From positions 1-40,133 of the forward strand of contig JBNMJK010000015.1 in NCBI GenBank assembly GCA_050873765.1: a stretch of 40,133 bases of DNA. The letters are read 5' to 3'. The translations under genes were made by a program, and so were the position numbers. The notes below the pieces were generated by a model, which worked only from the letters and a program-made list of their open reading frames with translations, was not told the origin of the DNA and did no database searches. Numbering within the stretch: the first letter of the stretch is position 1; every line of letters starts with the position of its first letter. This document shows positions 1-8,149 of the stretch, in pieces. The stretch comes from Sodaliphilus sp050873765 (GTDB lineage: Bacteria > Bacteroidota > Bacteroidia > Bacteroidales > Muribaculaceae).

Positions 1-284
1 GCCATAGTCGCACAAGCGACTCCACCTACGGCGGCGGCAGCTATCCAGTCGTCCCACCGAGCGGCAGCTACGGCAGATCGTCGAGCAGCAGCTCCACCAG
101 AACCGCCACACGCACCTGTCCAAGCTGTGGCGGCACAGGAAAAGGCCCCGACCAAATCACCTGGGCGCCCAACTACACCGGCACAGACAACTCCGTGTAT
201 TGCCCCCAGTGTGGCCGCACCACCTCAGCCCACAGCCACCGCCGTCCCACCTGCCCCGTCTGCCACGGCAAAGGCACCATCTAA
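1..284 (+). CDS. C-terminal fragment of a zinc-ribbon protein (5' end outside window)
   Basis: The frame whose codons start at position 3 stays open from the window edge to a TAA at 282-284, giving about 93 residues. A Gly/Ser/Tyr-rich linker comes first. A cysteine cluster follows: CPSCGGTGKG, then YCPQCGRTT, an H-x-H, and finally CPVCHGKG. The CxxCxGxG pairs resemble the zinc-binding repeats of DnaJ and of many small Bacteroidales proteins, so one or two bound zinc ions are likely. The function is unknown and the N-terminus lies upstream of the window. A competing open frame from 127 to 339 is Pro/Ala/Thr-rich, has no recognisable domain and is taken to be a shadow. Confidence 0.7.
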   Translation, partial: HSRTSDSTYGGGSYPVVPPSGSYGRSSSSSSTRTATRTCPSCGGTGKGPDQITWAPNYTGTDNSVYCPQCGRTTSAHSHRRPTCPVCHGKGTI

Positions 285-336
285 CCACCCATCTCCCCCC
301 TTGTATAATATTTTTCACGTTTCCAATTATAAATGC

Positions 337-344
337 TAACTTTG
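337..344 (+). promoter_or_regulatory. Bacteroidetes -7 element for the AAA_9 gene
   Basis: TAACTTTG matches the TAnnTTTG consensus and lies 44 bp before the ATG at 388. No clear TTTG -33 box is seen at the usual spacing. Confidence 0.5.
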
Positions 345-387
345 CAAAGTAAAGGCAACCATATTTTTTCTAAATCATCACGCAATT

Positions 388-1950
388 ATGGCAACGCGAC
401 TCTACCCGATAGGCATACAAACATTTGAAAATGTCATAAACGGCAATTTCACATATATCGACAAGACTGAATACATCTACCACATGAGCCATACCAGTGG
501 AAAGTATTTCTTTCTGAGTCGCCCACGGCGGTTTGGCAAGTCGCTACTCTTGTCCACGATGAAAAGCTATTTTGAAGGTAAGCAAAGCCTGTTCAAAGGG
601 CTTGCCATGGAAAGGCTTGAAAAGGAGTGGAAGGAGTATCCAGTGCTGCACTTCAGCATGGCCGATGGCAAGCACATGGAAAAAGACCAACTTCAACGCT
701 ATCTGCTGTTCTCGTTAGAAGAAAATGAGCGAAAATTCAGTATAAAAGCCAACAGCACCGACCCTAACGTGAGATTGAAAAACCTCATCATCAATGTTTA
801 TGAGCGCACTGGCCAACAGGTGGTCATACTCATCGACGAGTATGATGCGCCTATGCTCGATGTGGTGCATGAACACACGCAGCTTCCAGTGCTGCGCAAT
901 GTAATGCGCAATTTCTATAGTCCGCTCAAAGGGTGCGACCCATATCTGCGCTTTGTTTTCATCACAGGCATAACCAAGTTTTCGCAACTCAGCATATTCA
1001 GCGAGCTTAACAACATTAAAAACATCAGTATGCTTCCTGAGTATGATGGCATTTGTGGCATCACTAAAGAAGAATTGCTCACGCAGATGTCGGAAGACAT
1101 CGACGAACTTGCTGCCAGCCAGCAACTCACACGCGAACAAACGATAGAAAAATTGCGCAGCCACTACGACGGCTACCACTTCACCTGGCCATCGCACGAC
1201 ATCTACAACCCTTTCAGCCTCCTCAACTGCTTTGCCGACAAATATTTCGACACCTACTGGTTTTTTTCCGGAACACCTACTTACCTTATAGAGATGATGC
1301 GTAAATTCAACGTCATTCCTTCTGACATTGGCGAGGGTATGGATGCCATACGTTCTGAATTTGACGCTCCCACAGAGAACATGGAGGCACTCACCCCATT
1401 GCTCTATCAAAGCGGCTACCTGACGATAAAGAGTTTTGATACCTTTGGTGAAGTTTATCACCTTGGCATACCAAACAAGGAGATACGTGTGGGGCTCTTT
1501 CAGTCACTTCTTCCTAAATATCTCGCCTCGAAAGGTGGCCGGGGCGGTACGGCAGTCGCCAAGATGGCTTCGCTCATCAACCGCGACAATATGGACGGGG
1601 CTTTACAACTGATGAAAGACTTTCTCTCCACCATTCCTTATTGCCACAACACACAATATGAGGGCCACTATCAGCAGCTACTCTACGTGATATTTTCGCT
1701 GCTCACCAACTACCGCATGCAGGTGGAGGTACGCACCCATACCGGGCGAATCGACGCAGTGCTTGAGACCGATCACCGCATATATATCATTGAAACGAAG
1801 TTTGACGCATCGGCAGAGTCTGCATTGCAGCAAATTAATGCCAAAGGCTACGCCGAAGCCTACAAGAACAGCGGAAAGCCAGTAACAAAGGTTGGCATCA
1901 ACTTCACAGTAAAAGGCGAGGCCAACTTCACAGACTGGCTAATCCAATAA
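388..1950 (+). CDS. AAA-ATPase-like (AAA_9) / PD-(D/E)XK fusion protein
   Basis: This 520-residue protein has the layout of the Bacteroidales family with an N-terminal AAA-ATPase-like domain (PF09820) and a C-terminal PD-(D/E)XK nuclease-like domain (PF08011). The Walker A-like segment SRPRRFGKS is at residues 44-52, and the Walker B strand VVILIDEYDAP is near residue 145. The C-terminal end carries GRIDAVLE followed by YIIETKFD, a normal PD-(D/E)XK core of D, E and K. The length is full for the family. It stands alone on the plus strand, convergent with the RloB-like gene 39 bp away. The family is abundant and multi-copy in gut Bacteroidales and its role is not established; a mobile or defence-linked role is inferred. 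The ATG at 388 is kept because the -7 element lies just upstream. Confidence 0.85.
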   Translation: MATRLYPIGIQTFENVINGNFTYIDKTEYIYHMSHTSGKYFFLSRPRRFGKSLLLSTMKSYFEGKQSLFKGLAMERLEKEWKEYPVLHFSMADGKHMEKDQLQRYLLFSLEENERKFSIKANSTDPNVRLKNLIINVYERTGQQVVILIDEYDAPMLDVVHEHTQLPVLRNVMRNFYSPLKGCDPYLRFVFITGITKFSQLSIFSELNNIKNISMLPEYDGICGITKEELLTQMSEDIDELAASQQLTREQTIEKLRSHYDGYHFTWPSHDIYNPFSLLNCFADKYFDTYWFFSGTPTYLIEMMRKFNVIPSDIGEGMDAIRSEFDAPTENMEALTPLLYQSGYLTIKSFDTFGEVYHLGIPNKEIRVGLFQSLLPKYLASKGGRGGTAVAKMASLINRDNMDGALQLMKDFLSTIPYCHNTQYEGHYQQLLYVIFSLLTNYRMQVEVRTHTGRIDAVLETDHRIYIIETKFDASAESALQQINAKGYAEAYKNSGKPVTKVGINFTVKGEANFTDWLIQ

Positions 1951-1989
1951 CCCCTCCACCTTCTGGGCGCGCCTCACTTTTCCAAATAC

Positions 1990-2547
1990 TTACGGTTTCT
2001 CTTCCAGCATTTCCAGCAATTTGTAGATTTGAGAAGAAGGATTTTGAAATTCCCTTAGAGCTTTTGCCCTACTAACAGCCTCGCCAAGATGTTTCTTTAG
2101 AAAAGCCTTCTGTGTGTCTGTATATAGAGCCTTGTTATAATTGTGCCATACTGGAGCACTTTTCTTTAGCTTCTTAAGAGCAGAGTCAGAGCTTAATGCA
2201 GTTCTCTGCTCTATTGCGTGCAGAAGCAACCAAATCTCGAAGCATGGATTACTCAACAACAATTTAGCTTTGCATGACATTAGTTTGTTATTAATAGCAG
2301 GCACATCCATGTCGTACATAAGAAATGTATCTACTTTATCAAATGCTGATATCTTGAGCTCTCTTGTATGCTTATCGACAAGGTTCTGAGTGATTCTTGT
2401 TCCTTCAATATGCGAAACTATACGCACAGGAGACTTATACCATTTCTTAATGAGATTAAGATACTCAACTTCTGTTATACCCTCACATATTACCAAGGCT
2501 ATTTTGCGCATCCGTTTGATGGGTGCTTTTTCTCTTCTTCGTGCCAT
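1990..2547 (-). CDS. RloB-like TOPRIM-type protein, probable nuclease effector of a defence pair
   Basis: This 185-residue protein matches the RloB-like family (PF13707). A basic N-terminus is followed by the TOPRIM-like strand ALVICEGITEVEYL, whose glutamates are expected metal ligands. Then come the acidic MYDMDVP segment and the family-typical NPCFEIWLLLH motif. RloB-like proteins occur in restriction-linked loci and in AbiL-type abortive infection systems, next to an SMC-like ATPase, which is the arrangement here. The ATG is 2 nt after the stop of the ATPase gene. It is preceded by a strong GGAGG (2555-2559, minus strand) with 7-nt spacing. That is unusual in this phylum and suggests tight translational coupling and a fixed ATPase:effector ratio. 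The function is inferred from family and context. Confidence 0.8.
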   Translation of the reverse strand: MARRREKAPIKRMRKIALVICEGITEVEYLNLIKKWYKSPVRIVSHIEGTRITQNLVDKHTRELKISAFDKVDTFLMYDMDVPAINNKLMSCKAKLLLSNPCFEIWLLLHAIEQRTALSSDSALKKLKKSAPVWHNYNKALYTDTQKAFLKKHLGEAVSRAKALREFQNPSSQIYKLLEMLEEKP

Positions 2548-2549
2548 CT

Positions 2550-3779
2550 CTATTCCTCCAATAGTTGTTTGATGCTGGCTACTGAAGAATCCACATACGG
2601 GACTGCGTCAAATCGGCCTTGTATATACCCTTTTTCTGCATCCATATTTTCACGAAAGTCCTTAAAATCATACAGAGAATAAACCTCCGTAGCCCCATCT
2701 TCCGACTTGTTGACAAAAACAATTTGGTCTCTCCTCAATCTTTTGACATCTATCAGATTGGTATTATGGGAAGTGAATAATAGTTGGCTTTCCTCTGACG
2801 CATGAATAAGATCAAGGATAAAATCCGCCAATCGAGTATGCAGCCCCATATCAAACTCATCCATCATAATTCCCTTTTTGTTTTTGACCACATCCAACAG
2901 GCGAATCAATATTTGGAAGAGTTTTCTTGTGCCGCTGGACTCCTCCATATCCAAATCAAACATGATATCTTTTTGGTTACGATGGAATGTCTTAAACTTT
3001 AAAACATCAACCAACTTAAACGATAGTTCTCCTTGTCCGGGTATCACAACTGGCGCAGGGACTTGCTCCTTTCGTGCCTCTATTTCAGTTATGTCTGTAT
3101 CACATATTTCAAGAGCTTTGAGAATCACATTCTTATAGGTATTAAAACTGTCAAGAGCCATTAACTCATTAACATTGACAAGACCCAATATAAATTGATT
3201 CATAAAGTAGCGGTAAAGGTGCTGCGCTATGGGTCGATTCATTGAGCTTGCTCGACTCAAAAAGAGGTTCTTGTCACTGGTGTTCAGCACTACATCCGTA
3301 GGCTTGTTAATAACACCAGTACCGAAACGATATTTACCATTTGCATCACGGACAAACACTTTTGCTCTTCTACCTACGGGATAGTGATAGAGACTTTCTG
3401 AAAGTATTCTTGTTTTGGTTAACTCAAAAGAATATTCATACTCAATGCCTCCGCACACGAAATCAATCAAAAATTTACTTGGCTTCTCTTGCCATCCATC
3501 AAATTTAAACGGCTCAAAATTGAAGACAGAGCCTTCATTATTAAGGTGAGAGTTCAGTATCAATCTACAGCAAAAATCGATAGCCTTCATAATGCTGGAT
3601 TTACCAGATGCATTCGGGCCAAACAAACCAACAGACTTCAAGACTGGTACACCATTCCAGTCTACAACATTGTGCCTCAACTCCCGAGCAAGTGCCGTGT
3701 TGATGTTGGCTGCTCGGAAATCAATTCTCACTTGATCTCTAATGGAGAAGAAATTTTCAAATTCAATTTTAAGTATCAT
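2550..3779 (-). CDS. SMC-like AAA ATPase (AAA_21/AAA_15 type), partner of the RloB-like protein
   Basis: This 409-residue ABC/SMC-like ATPase begins MILKIEFENFFS, a typical AAA_21 start. Walker A GPNASGKSS is at residues 54-62. A signature-like SSGTRKLFQIL, the Walker B GIMMDEFDMGLH and a switch motif LLFTSHNTNL are near the C-terminus. In AbiLi/RloA, OLD-like and AriA systems such ATPases sense infection and control a partner nuclease. I start at ATG 3779, not at the in-frame TTG 30 nt upstream, because the -7 promoter element (3807-3814) overlaps that TTG. The RloB-like gene follows after 2 nt, so this is a two-gene operon. Assignment to a named defence system needs profile searches. Confidence 0.8.
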   Translation of the reverse strand: MILKIEFENFFSIRDQVRIDFRAANINTALARELRHNVVDWNGVPVLKSVGLFGPNASGKSSIMKAIDFCCRLILNSHLNNEGSVFNFEPFKFDGWQEKPSKFLIDFVCGGIEYEYSFELTKTRILSESLYHYPVGRRAKVFVRDANGKYRFGTGVINKPTDVVLNTSDKNLFLSRASSMNRPIAQHLYRYFMNQFILGLVNVNELMALDSFNTYKNVILKALEICDTDITEIEARKEQVPAPVVIPGQGELSFKLVDVLKFKTFHRNQKDIMFDLDMEESSGTRKLFQILIRLLDVVKNKKGIMMDEFDMGLHTRLADFILDLIHASEESQLLFTSHNTNLIDVKRLRRDQIVFVNKSEDGATEVYSLYDFKDFRENMDAEKGYIQGRFDAVPYVDSSVASIKQLLEE

Positions 3780-3806
3780 TAAACTAAATAATCTGTAGTT
3801 TTTCTG

Positions 3807-3814
3807 CAAATTTA
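3807..3814 (-). promoter_or_regulatory. -7 promoter element of the ATPase-RloB operon
   Basis: On the minus strand this reads TAAATTTG, matching TAnnTTTG. It predicts a transcript start about 20 nt before the ATG at 3779 and rules out the upstream TTG as a start. Confidence 0.55.
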
Positions 3815-4034
3815 AACATTTATCTCAATTTCATATCTATTTTCCATAGTAAATACATATATCATTATACAGTTTTAACATTTGTTCAGTATAAAAAACC
3901 TTCGAATAGAAGAGCTTATAACTTACAATGAGTAAACGCATATGGTAGCCTCCATTATCATTTATCATCGCTTATTCCAATAATTTTTCAACCATTGGCT
4001 TTAGTCGGTCTGTGATAAGCAATATTACCATGTC

Positions 4035-4377
4035 ACTACTGTTCCGTTAAAGTGGATTAATCGGTCTTTGAAATAATTGAAAAACAGTCTTACACGAACG
4101 TTTATGAGAGTCAACGGTTTTGAGTTCTTATCTTTGCAGCCTAATTATATAGGCTACAATGAATCAAAGTCAATACGTTTTCTTTCAGCAGGCAAGTCAT
4201 TTGAACGCTCTACTTATGAAGTCTTGCAGATTCTTAGTATCTCACTTACTGACAAAACATATCTTGTAGACTTGTTCAATAAGACTAATTTCAATGATGT
4301 CAAAGAACTCGATGGTCCCCTCATTCCGGGGCTATTCGATTAATTATTTAACACGTCCCAATTTTAACGGGACACTA
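4035..4377 (+). mobile_element. Internally deleted IS4-family element (MITE-like remnant)
   Basis: Imperfect terminal inverted repeats bound the block. The left has CTGTTCCGTTAAAG (from 4039) and the reverse complement of the right has GTGTCCCGTTAAAA (right end 4363-4376). A -7 box TATCTTTG lies at 4129-4136, and an ATG at 4159 starts MNQSQYVFFQ, like the N-terminus of Bacteroidales IS4 transposases. In a different frame the C-terminus follows almost at once: EVLQILSISLTDKTYLVDLF and KTNFNDVKEL, ending in LFD at 4343. The transposase core, about 1 kb, is missing and the two ends are out of frame, so no active enzyme is made. The family assignment is from recalled terminal motifs. No clean target-site duplication is visible. 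Confidence 0.6.
4200..4343 (+). pseudogene. C-terminal remnant of an IS4-type transposase
   Basis: About 47 residues resembling the C-terminal tail of Bacteroidales IS4/DUF4372-type transposases are kept in frame to the TAA at 4341-4343. The catalytic DDE core is absent. An 88-codon open frame starting at 4077 contains it, but its first 40 codons are read through the element's 5' end and do not look like protein. Confidence 0.55.
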
Positions 4378-4562
4378 ATGATATGTGTGGTACACAACAA
4401 CTATGCCTGAAATGGAGAGTGAAGAAACCTGTGATGGAGAGTTTTTTTGGGGGTAGCTTGCTGTGAATGTGAGAGAGTAAAAGTGCATTGAGAACTTATC
4501 CAATGGAAGGTTGACTTCTTCACTCAAAAGAGTGAGGGGGGGGAGTTTTTTTTCTAACAAGG

Positions 4563-4608
4563 AATCCCGGCAGCCCTCTCCGTGTGTGGGCGGAGGGCTG
4601 CCGGGATT
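4563..4608 (-). terminator. Strong hairpin downstream of trpS
   Basis: AATCCCGGCAGCCCTC and its complement form a stem of about 18 bp with one bulged base and an 8-nt loop. It lies 38 bp past the trpS stop. The U-tract on the minus strand is poor, so it could stabilise the 3' end rather than act as a classical terminator. Confidence 0.55.
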
Positions 4609-4645
4609 TATGCGTAAGGGGTAATGTTTTTTTCTTCGTGGGGGG

Positions 4646-5776
4646 CTACTCGGATTTGAAGCGGGCTGCCTGTGAGGCGATGAGCTCGGCGTCGTCGAAA
4701 TAGTCGATGCGCATGGCGTGGCGCACCTCCTTCATTGTGACGGCTGCCACCTCGCGCGCCTGCTCTGTTCCCTTTTTCAGTATGTTGTAGATTTCGGGAA
4801 TGTCTTGCTCAAACTCGTGGCGGCGCACGCGCATAGGCTCAAGGGTCTTGTTGAGCACTTGGTTGAGGAATTTTTTGCACTTCATGTCGCCAAGTCCGCC
4901 TTTGGTGTAATGCGCCTTCAACTCGTCGAGGCAGGCATACTCTGGCCAGAACTGGGCAAAGTCGTCGTCGGTGCAGAATGCGTCGAGGTAGGTGAACACG
5001 CAGTTGCCCTCAAGGTGTCCGGGGTCGTCAACCCGCAGGTGTGTGGGGTCGGTGTACATGCCACGCACCTTCTGCCACACCTCGTCGGCCGTGTCGCTCA
5101 AATAGATGCAGTTGCCTAAGCTCTTGCTCATCTTCGCGCTTCCATCGGTGCCAGGCAGGCGCAGGCACGCCTGGTTGTCGGGCAGCAGAATCTCCGGCTC
5201 CACAAGCACGGGGCCGTAGGTGTTGTTGAAGCTGTGCACCAGCTCGCGTGTCTGCTCAATCATAGGGCGCTGGTCCTCGCCGGCAGGCACGATATTGGCC
5301 TTGAAGAGGGTGATGTCGGCCGCCTGGCTGATCGGATAGCAGAAGAAACCCACAGGCAGTCCCTTGCGCTGTCCGGCGGCATTTTCAGCAGCCTCATCGT
5401 CTTGCTGGCTAAAGCCGCGCATCTTGATTTCCGACTTCACGGTGGGGTTGCGCTGCAGGCGCGACACACTCACAAGGTTCATCAGATAGGTGGTGAGCTC
5501 GCTCAGCTCAATGATTTGGCTTTGCACAAAAAGCGTGCACTTTTCAGGGTCGAGCCCGGCGGCGAGATAGTCGAGCGCCACCTCTATAATGTTTTGGCGA
5601 ATTTTCTCAGGATTGTCGGCATTGTCGGTGAGCGCCTGCACATCGGCCATAAACACAAACATACGATCGTAGTCGCCCTCATTCTGGAGTTGCACACGGC
5701 GTCGCAGCGAGCCCACATAGTGCCCGATATGGAGCTTGCCAGTGGGGCGGTCGCCAGTAAGAATCACTTTTCCCAT
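4646..5776 (-). CDS. trpS: Tryptophan--tRNA ligase
   Basis: This class I aminoacyl-tRNA synthetase charges tRNA-Trp with tryptophan using ATP in the cytoplasm. The 376-residue protein shows the HIGH motif as KLHIGHYVGSL (about residues 14-24) and the KMSKS loop as AKMSKSLGN. The stretch MRGFSQQDDEAAENAAGQRKG followed by LPVGFFCYPISQAADI is the usual substrate-binding and dimer region of the longer TrpS subtype. The length is normal. It is a single-gene unit with its own promoter (5832-5863) and a strong 3' hairpin. The ATG at 5776 follows an AT-rich leader of about 50 nt. Confidence 0.95.
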   Translation of the reverse strand: MGKVILTGDRPTGKLHIGHYVGSLRRRVQLQNEGDYDRMFVFMADVQALTDNADNPEKIRQNIIEVALDYLAAGLDPEKCTLFVQSQIIELSELTTYLMNLVSVSRLQRNPTVKSEIKMRGFSQQDDEAAENAAGQRKGLPVGFFCYPISQAADITLFKANIVPAGEDQRPMIEQTRELVHSFNNTYGPVLVEPEILLPDNQACLRLPGTDGSAKMSKSLGNCIYLSDTADEVWQKVRGMYTDPTHLRVDDPGHLEGNCVFTYLDAFCTDDDFAQFWPEYACLDELKAHYTKGGLGDMKCKKFLNQVLNKTLEPMRVRRHEFEQDIPEIYNILKKGTEQAREVAAVTMKEVRHAMRIDYFDDAELIASQAARFKSE

Positions 5777-5831
5777 TATCTAATTTCTGTTATATTTTTT
5801 GATGTTATGATTAATTTCTTTGTTCTTTTTG

Positions 5832-5863
5832 CAAAGATACATCAAAACCGCCTACAATACAAA
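5832..5863 (-). promoter_or_regulatory. trpS promoter
   Basis: The minus strand carries TTTG (5860-5863), a 20-bp spacer and TATCTTTG (5832-5839). This matches the Bacteroidetes -33/-7 consensus and lies about 55 nt before the trpS ATG. Confidence 0.65.
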
Positions 5864-6005
5864 TCCCCACTCATTTCCGCCACCCCACCCCACAGCCCCT
5901 AACGCAGTACCTTGCTTCCAAATAAGCAAACACAGTGTTGAATTTAAGCAGGCGAGGGGGGCAACATGCTAGGGCTGACGGTTTCGGTGTATGGAGTTTA
6001 TTTTG

Positions 6006-6013
6006 TAATTTTG
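6006..6013 (+). promoter_or_regulatory. -7 promoter element of the DUF2027 gene
   Basis: TAATTTTG fits TAnnTTTG and lies 51 bp before the ATG at 6065. The rest of the 5777-6064 gap shows no further feature. Confidence 0.5.
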
Positions 6014-6064
6014 TGGCTGAATATAATTAATGAATTACATATATAAATTAAGTATATAAAAAGT

Positions 6065-7162
6065 ATGACGGTGAAAGTAGGTGACATTGTTCGCTTTCTC
6101 AATGATGTGGGAGGCGGACGCGTAGTGAGGATTGACAACGCAATGGTGTACGTGGAAGACGAGGACGGGTTTGAGCGACCAGCCCCTGCACGCGAAGTGG
6201 TGGTGGTGGGGCAGGCCGGGACCAAGGCCAGCGCCTACGAGCGTCCGCTTCAGTTTTCAAGCAAACTGGTGGAGCCCGACATGCCCGCGCCCAAAGCAGC
6301 AGTGCCTGCCGCCACGAAGCCAGCACCCGTGATGGAGACCGACGGTGGTGACACGCTGAACATTGTGCTGGCCTATGAGCCTAAGGAAATCCAGCATCTC
6401 AACACCTCCACATTCTACGCCATACTGGTGAACGACAGCAATTACTATCTGAATGTGGCCTACATGACACGCCGCGACGACGACAGCACATGGCACACAC
6501 GCTACACTGGTCTGGTGGAGCCTAACATGCAGGTAGATCTTGACGAGTTTGGCCATGCCGACCTGAACGACATTGAGCACATTGCCATTCAATACATTGC
6601 CTACAAACTCGACAAGGGATTCAAACTCAAAAACCCCGCCCTGGTGGAGCAGAAACTCGACTTGACTCGGTTTTACAAACTTCACAGTTTTCACCAAAGT
6701 GAATATTTCGACGAGTCGGTGATTTCCATCGACATTACCCGCAACGACCTGCCTGCCAAGCAGCTGCGCATCGACAGCAGCGCTCTGGAACGCGCCATGA
6801 AGGAGAAGCGCAATGCCGACCGCCCACACGCACAGCGCGTAGAGCCACGCCATCATAAAAAGAAGGCCGACGACATTGTGGTGCAAGACCTGCACATTGC
6901 CGAACTGCTCGACAACCTGAGCGGCCTGTCCAACAGCGATATGCTGAACGTGCAGCTCGACAAGTTCCGCGAGGTGATGGAAGCCCACAAAAAGAATATC
7001 GGGCAGAAGATTGTGTTTATCCACGGCAAAGGCGAGGGTGTGCTGCGCCGTGCCTTGCTTGATGAACTGAAGCGCAAATGGCCACACTGCGCCGTGCAAG
7101 ACGCCTCATTTCAGGAATATGGGTTTGGTGCCACACAAGTCACCATCAAGCAGCCTCGCTGA
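6065..7162 (+). CDS. DUF2027 domain protein with C-terminal Smr domain
   Basis: This 365-residue protein has three parts. An N-terminal SH3-like barrel (VKVGDIVRFLNDVGGGRVV, about residues 3-50) resembles the one before the Smr domain in MutS2-like proteins. The middle DUF2027 domain spans about residues 95-205. A basic His/Lys linker then leads to the C-terminal Smr domain with HGKGEGVLRRAL near residue 319. Smr domains are DNA- or RNA-binding and often nick nucleic acid, so a nucleic-acid role is inferred; the substrate is unknown. This architecture is characteristic of Bacteroidetes. The EFR1 gene follows 64 bp downstream on the same strand without a clear promoter, so the two may be co-transcribed. 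Confidence 0.85.
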   Translation: MTVKVGDIVRFLNDVGGGRVVRIDNAMVYVEDEDGFERPAPAREVVVVGQAGTKASAYERPLQFSSKLVEPDMPAPKAAVPAATKPAPVMETDGGDTLNIVLAYEPKEIQHLNTSTFYAILVNDSNYYLNVAYMTRRDDDSTWHTRYTGLVEPNMQVDLDEFGHADLNDIEHIAIQYIAYKLDKGFKLKNPALVEQKLDLTRFYKLHSFHQSEYFDESVISIDITRNDLPAKQLRIDSSALERAMKEKRNADRPHAQRVEPRHHKKKADDIVVQDLHIAELLDNLSGLSNSDMLNVQLDKFREVMEAHKKNIGQKIVFIHGKGEGVLRRALLDELKRKWPHCAVQDASFQEYGFGATQVTIKQPR

Positions 7163-7226
7163 CACCGCTCGCGCGCACAACTTCTTGTATAGACTACGAT
7201 TCTAATAGATATTTTTCACACGCACT

Positions 7227-8006
7227 ATGATTATTTGGTTTTCAGGCACAGGAGGCAGCAAATGGGTGGCTGAGCAACTTGCCGAGGCCCTTGGCGAGCG
7301 ATTGATGCCAGCCGCCGAAGCCATCACACGCCAGCCCGATTTATTGAACATATCGCTCCACGAAGGAGAGCGGCTCGGCTTTGTGTTTCCCATCTACTCG
7401 TGGGGGCCGGCTCCGGTAATCACCGAGCTGATAGCAAGAATGAGGCTTGATGGCACACCCAGCTTCTGCTTCATGGTGGCCACCTGTGGCGACGATGTGG
7501 GCCTGTCGGTGGACATTATGCGAAAAGCCTTGGCCGAGCGTGGCATCACGCTTGACAGCGCCCACTCCGTGCAGATGCCCAACAACTACATCAACATGAA
7601 AGGCTTCGACGTGGATTCCGACACAGTGCGTGAGCAGAAACTGCACGCTGCGCCAAAGAGGGTGGCAAAGGTGGCCCACGACATTGCCTCCGGCATAGCT
7701 ATCACTGATGTGATTAAGGGCAAGTGGGCATGGGCCAAGAGCCGTGTGATTCGGCCATGGTTCTTAAAAAACGCCATCACCGACCGTAAATTCACAGCCG
7801 ACGCCAGCACCTGCTCGCACTGCGGTGCCTGCGTGGGCAACTGCCCTCTGCACAACATCTCCCTCACCACCGACGGCATGCCACAGTGGAATGGAAGATG
7901 CACCATGTGCCTGAGCTGCCTGCACCGCTGCCCTACCCGTGCCATTCAGTATGGCCAAGCCACCCGCAGCAAAGGGCGCTACTTCCTCAAACCAGGCGAA
8001 GTGTAG
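7227..8006 (+). CDS. EFR1-family flavodoxin/ferredoxin fusion
   Basis: This 259-residue protein has an N-terminal flavodoxin-like domain starting MIIWFSGTGGSKWVAEQL, whose SGTGGS loop should hold the FMN phosphate. Two 4Fe-4S clusters sit near the C-terminus: CSHCGACVGNCP and CTMCLSCLHRCP, each complete with four cysteines. This is the EFR1 (ferredoxin plus flavodoxin-like) family, presumed to carry electrons between low-potential donors and unknown acceptors in the anaerobic cytoplasm. The length is typical. The start is chosen because the FMN loop begins 5 residues after it. It converges with the S8 protease gene. Confidence 0.88.
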   Translation: MIIWFSGTGGSKWVAEQLAEALGERLMPAAEAITRQPDLLNISLHEGERLGFVFPIYSWGPAPVITELIARMRLDGTPSFCFMVATCGDDVGLSVDIMRKALAERGITLDSAHSVQMPNNYINMKGFDVDSDTVREQKLHAAPKRVAKVAHDIASGIAITDVIKGKWAWAKSRVIRPWFLKNAITDRKFTADASTCSHCGACVGNCPLHNISLTTDGMPQWNGRCTMCLSCLHRCPTRAIQYGQATRSKGRYFLKPGEV

Positions 8007-8078
8007 CATCATGCTTCATTTCACAGACAGCAATTACGGTGTTTAATGAATTAATAATCTGAACATTAAACACTTTTG

Positions 8079-8110
8079 ATGGGCGGACGCGGCATGCCGC
8101 GTCCCTACCA
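8079..8110 (-). repeat. REP-like palindrome, single unit (variant stem)
   Basis: Positions 8085-8104 are a perfect 20-bp palindrome, GGACGCGGCATGCCGCGTCC. On the minus strand it is preceded by GTAG and followed by GCCC, exactly as in the longer repeat copies at 21621, 32655 and 33589, but with a different inner stem. It lies between the convergent EFR1 and S8 protease genes and may also act as a 3' hairpin for both. Confidence 0.65.
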
Positions 8111-8149
8111 TGAAACAGCCTCCTTACACTTTCGCTGCTGTGGCCGGAG

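Noticed and set aside
127..339. Plus-strand frame giving a Pro/Ala/Thr-rich peptide
   Set aside because: The frame ending at 284 encodes clear CxxC zinc motifs and is open to the window edge, so this one is a shadow.
1990..3779. PARIS (AriA/AriB) assignment of the ATPase pair
   Set aside because: The partner carries RloB-type motifs (NPCFEIW) and not a recognisable DUF4435 pattern, so only a looser ATPase-plus-TOPRIM defence call is made.
3780..3809. TTG start extending the SMC-like ATPase by 10 residues
   Set aside because: The TTG lies inside the -7 promoter element. The family-typical start MILKIEFENF is at 3779.
4375..4560. Short minus-strand frame next to the IS remnant
   Set aside because: Low-complexity peptide with no start context, overlapping the right inverted repeat; no coding signal.
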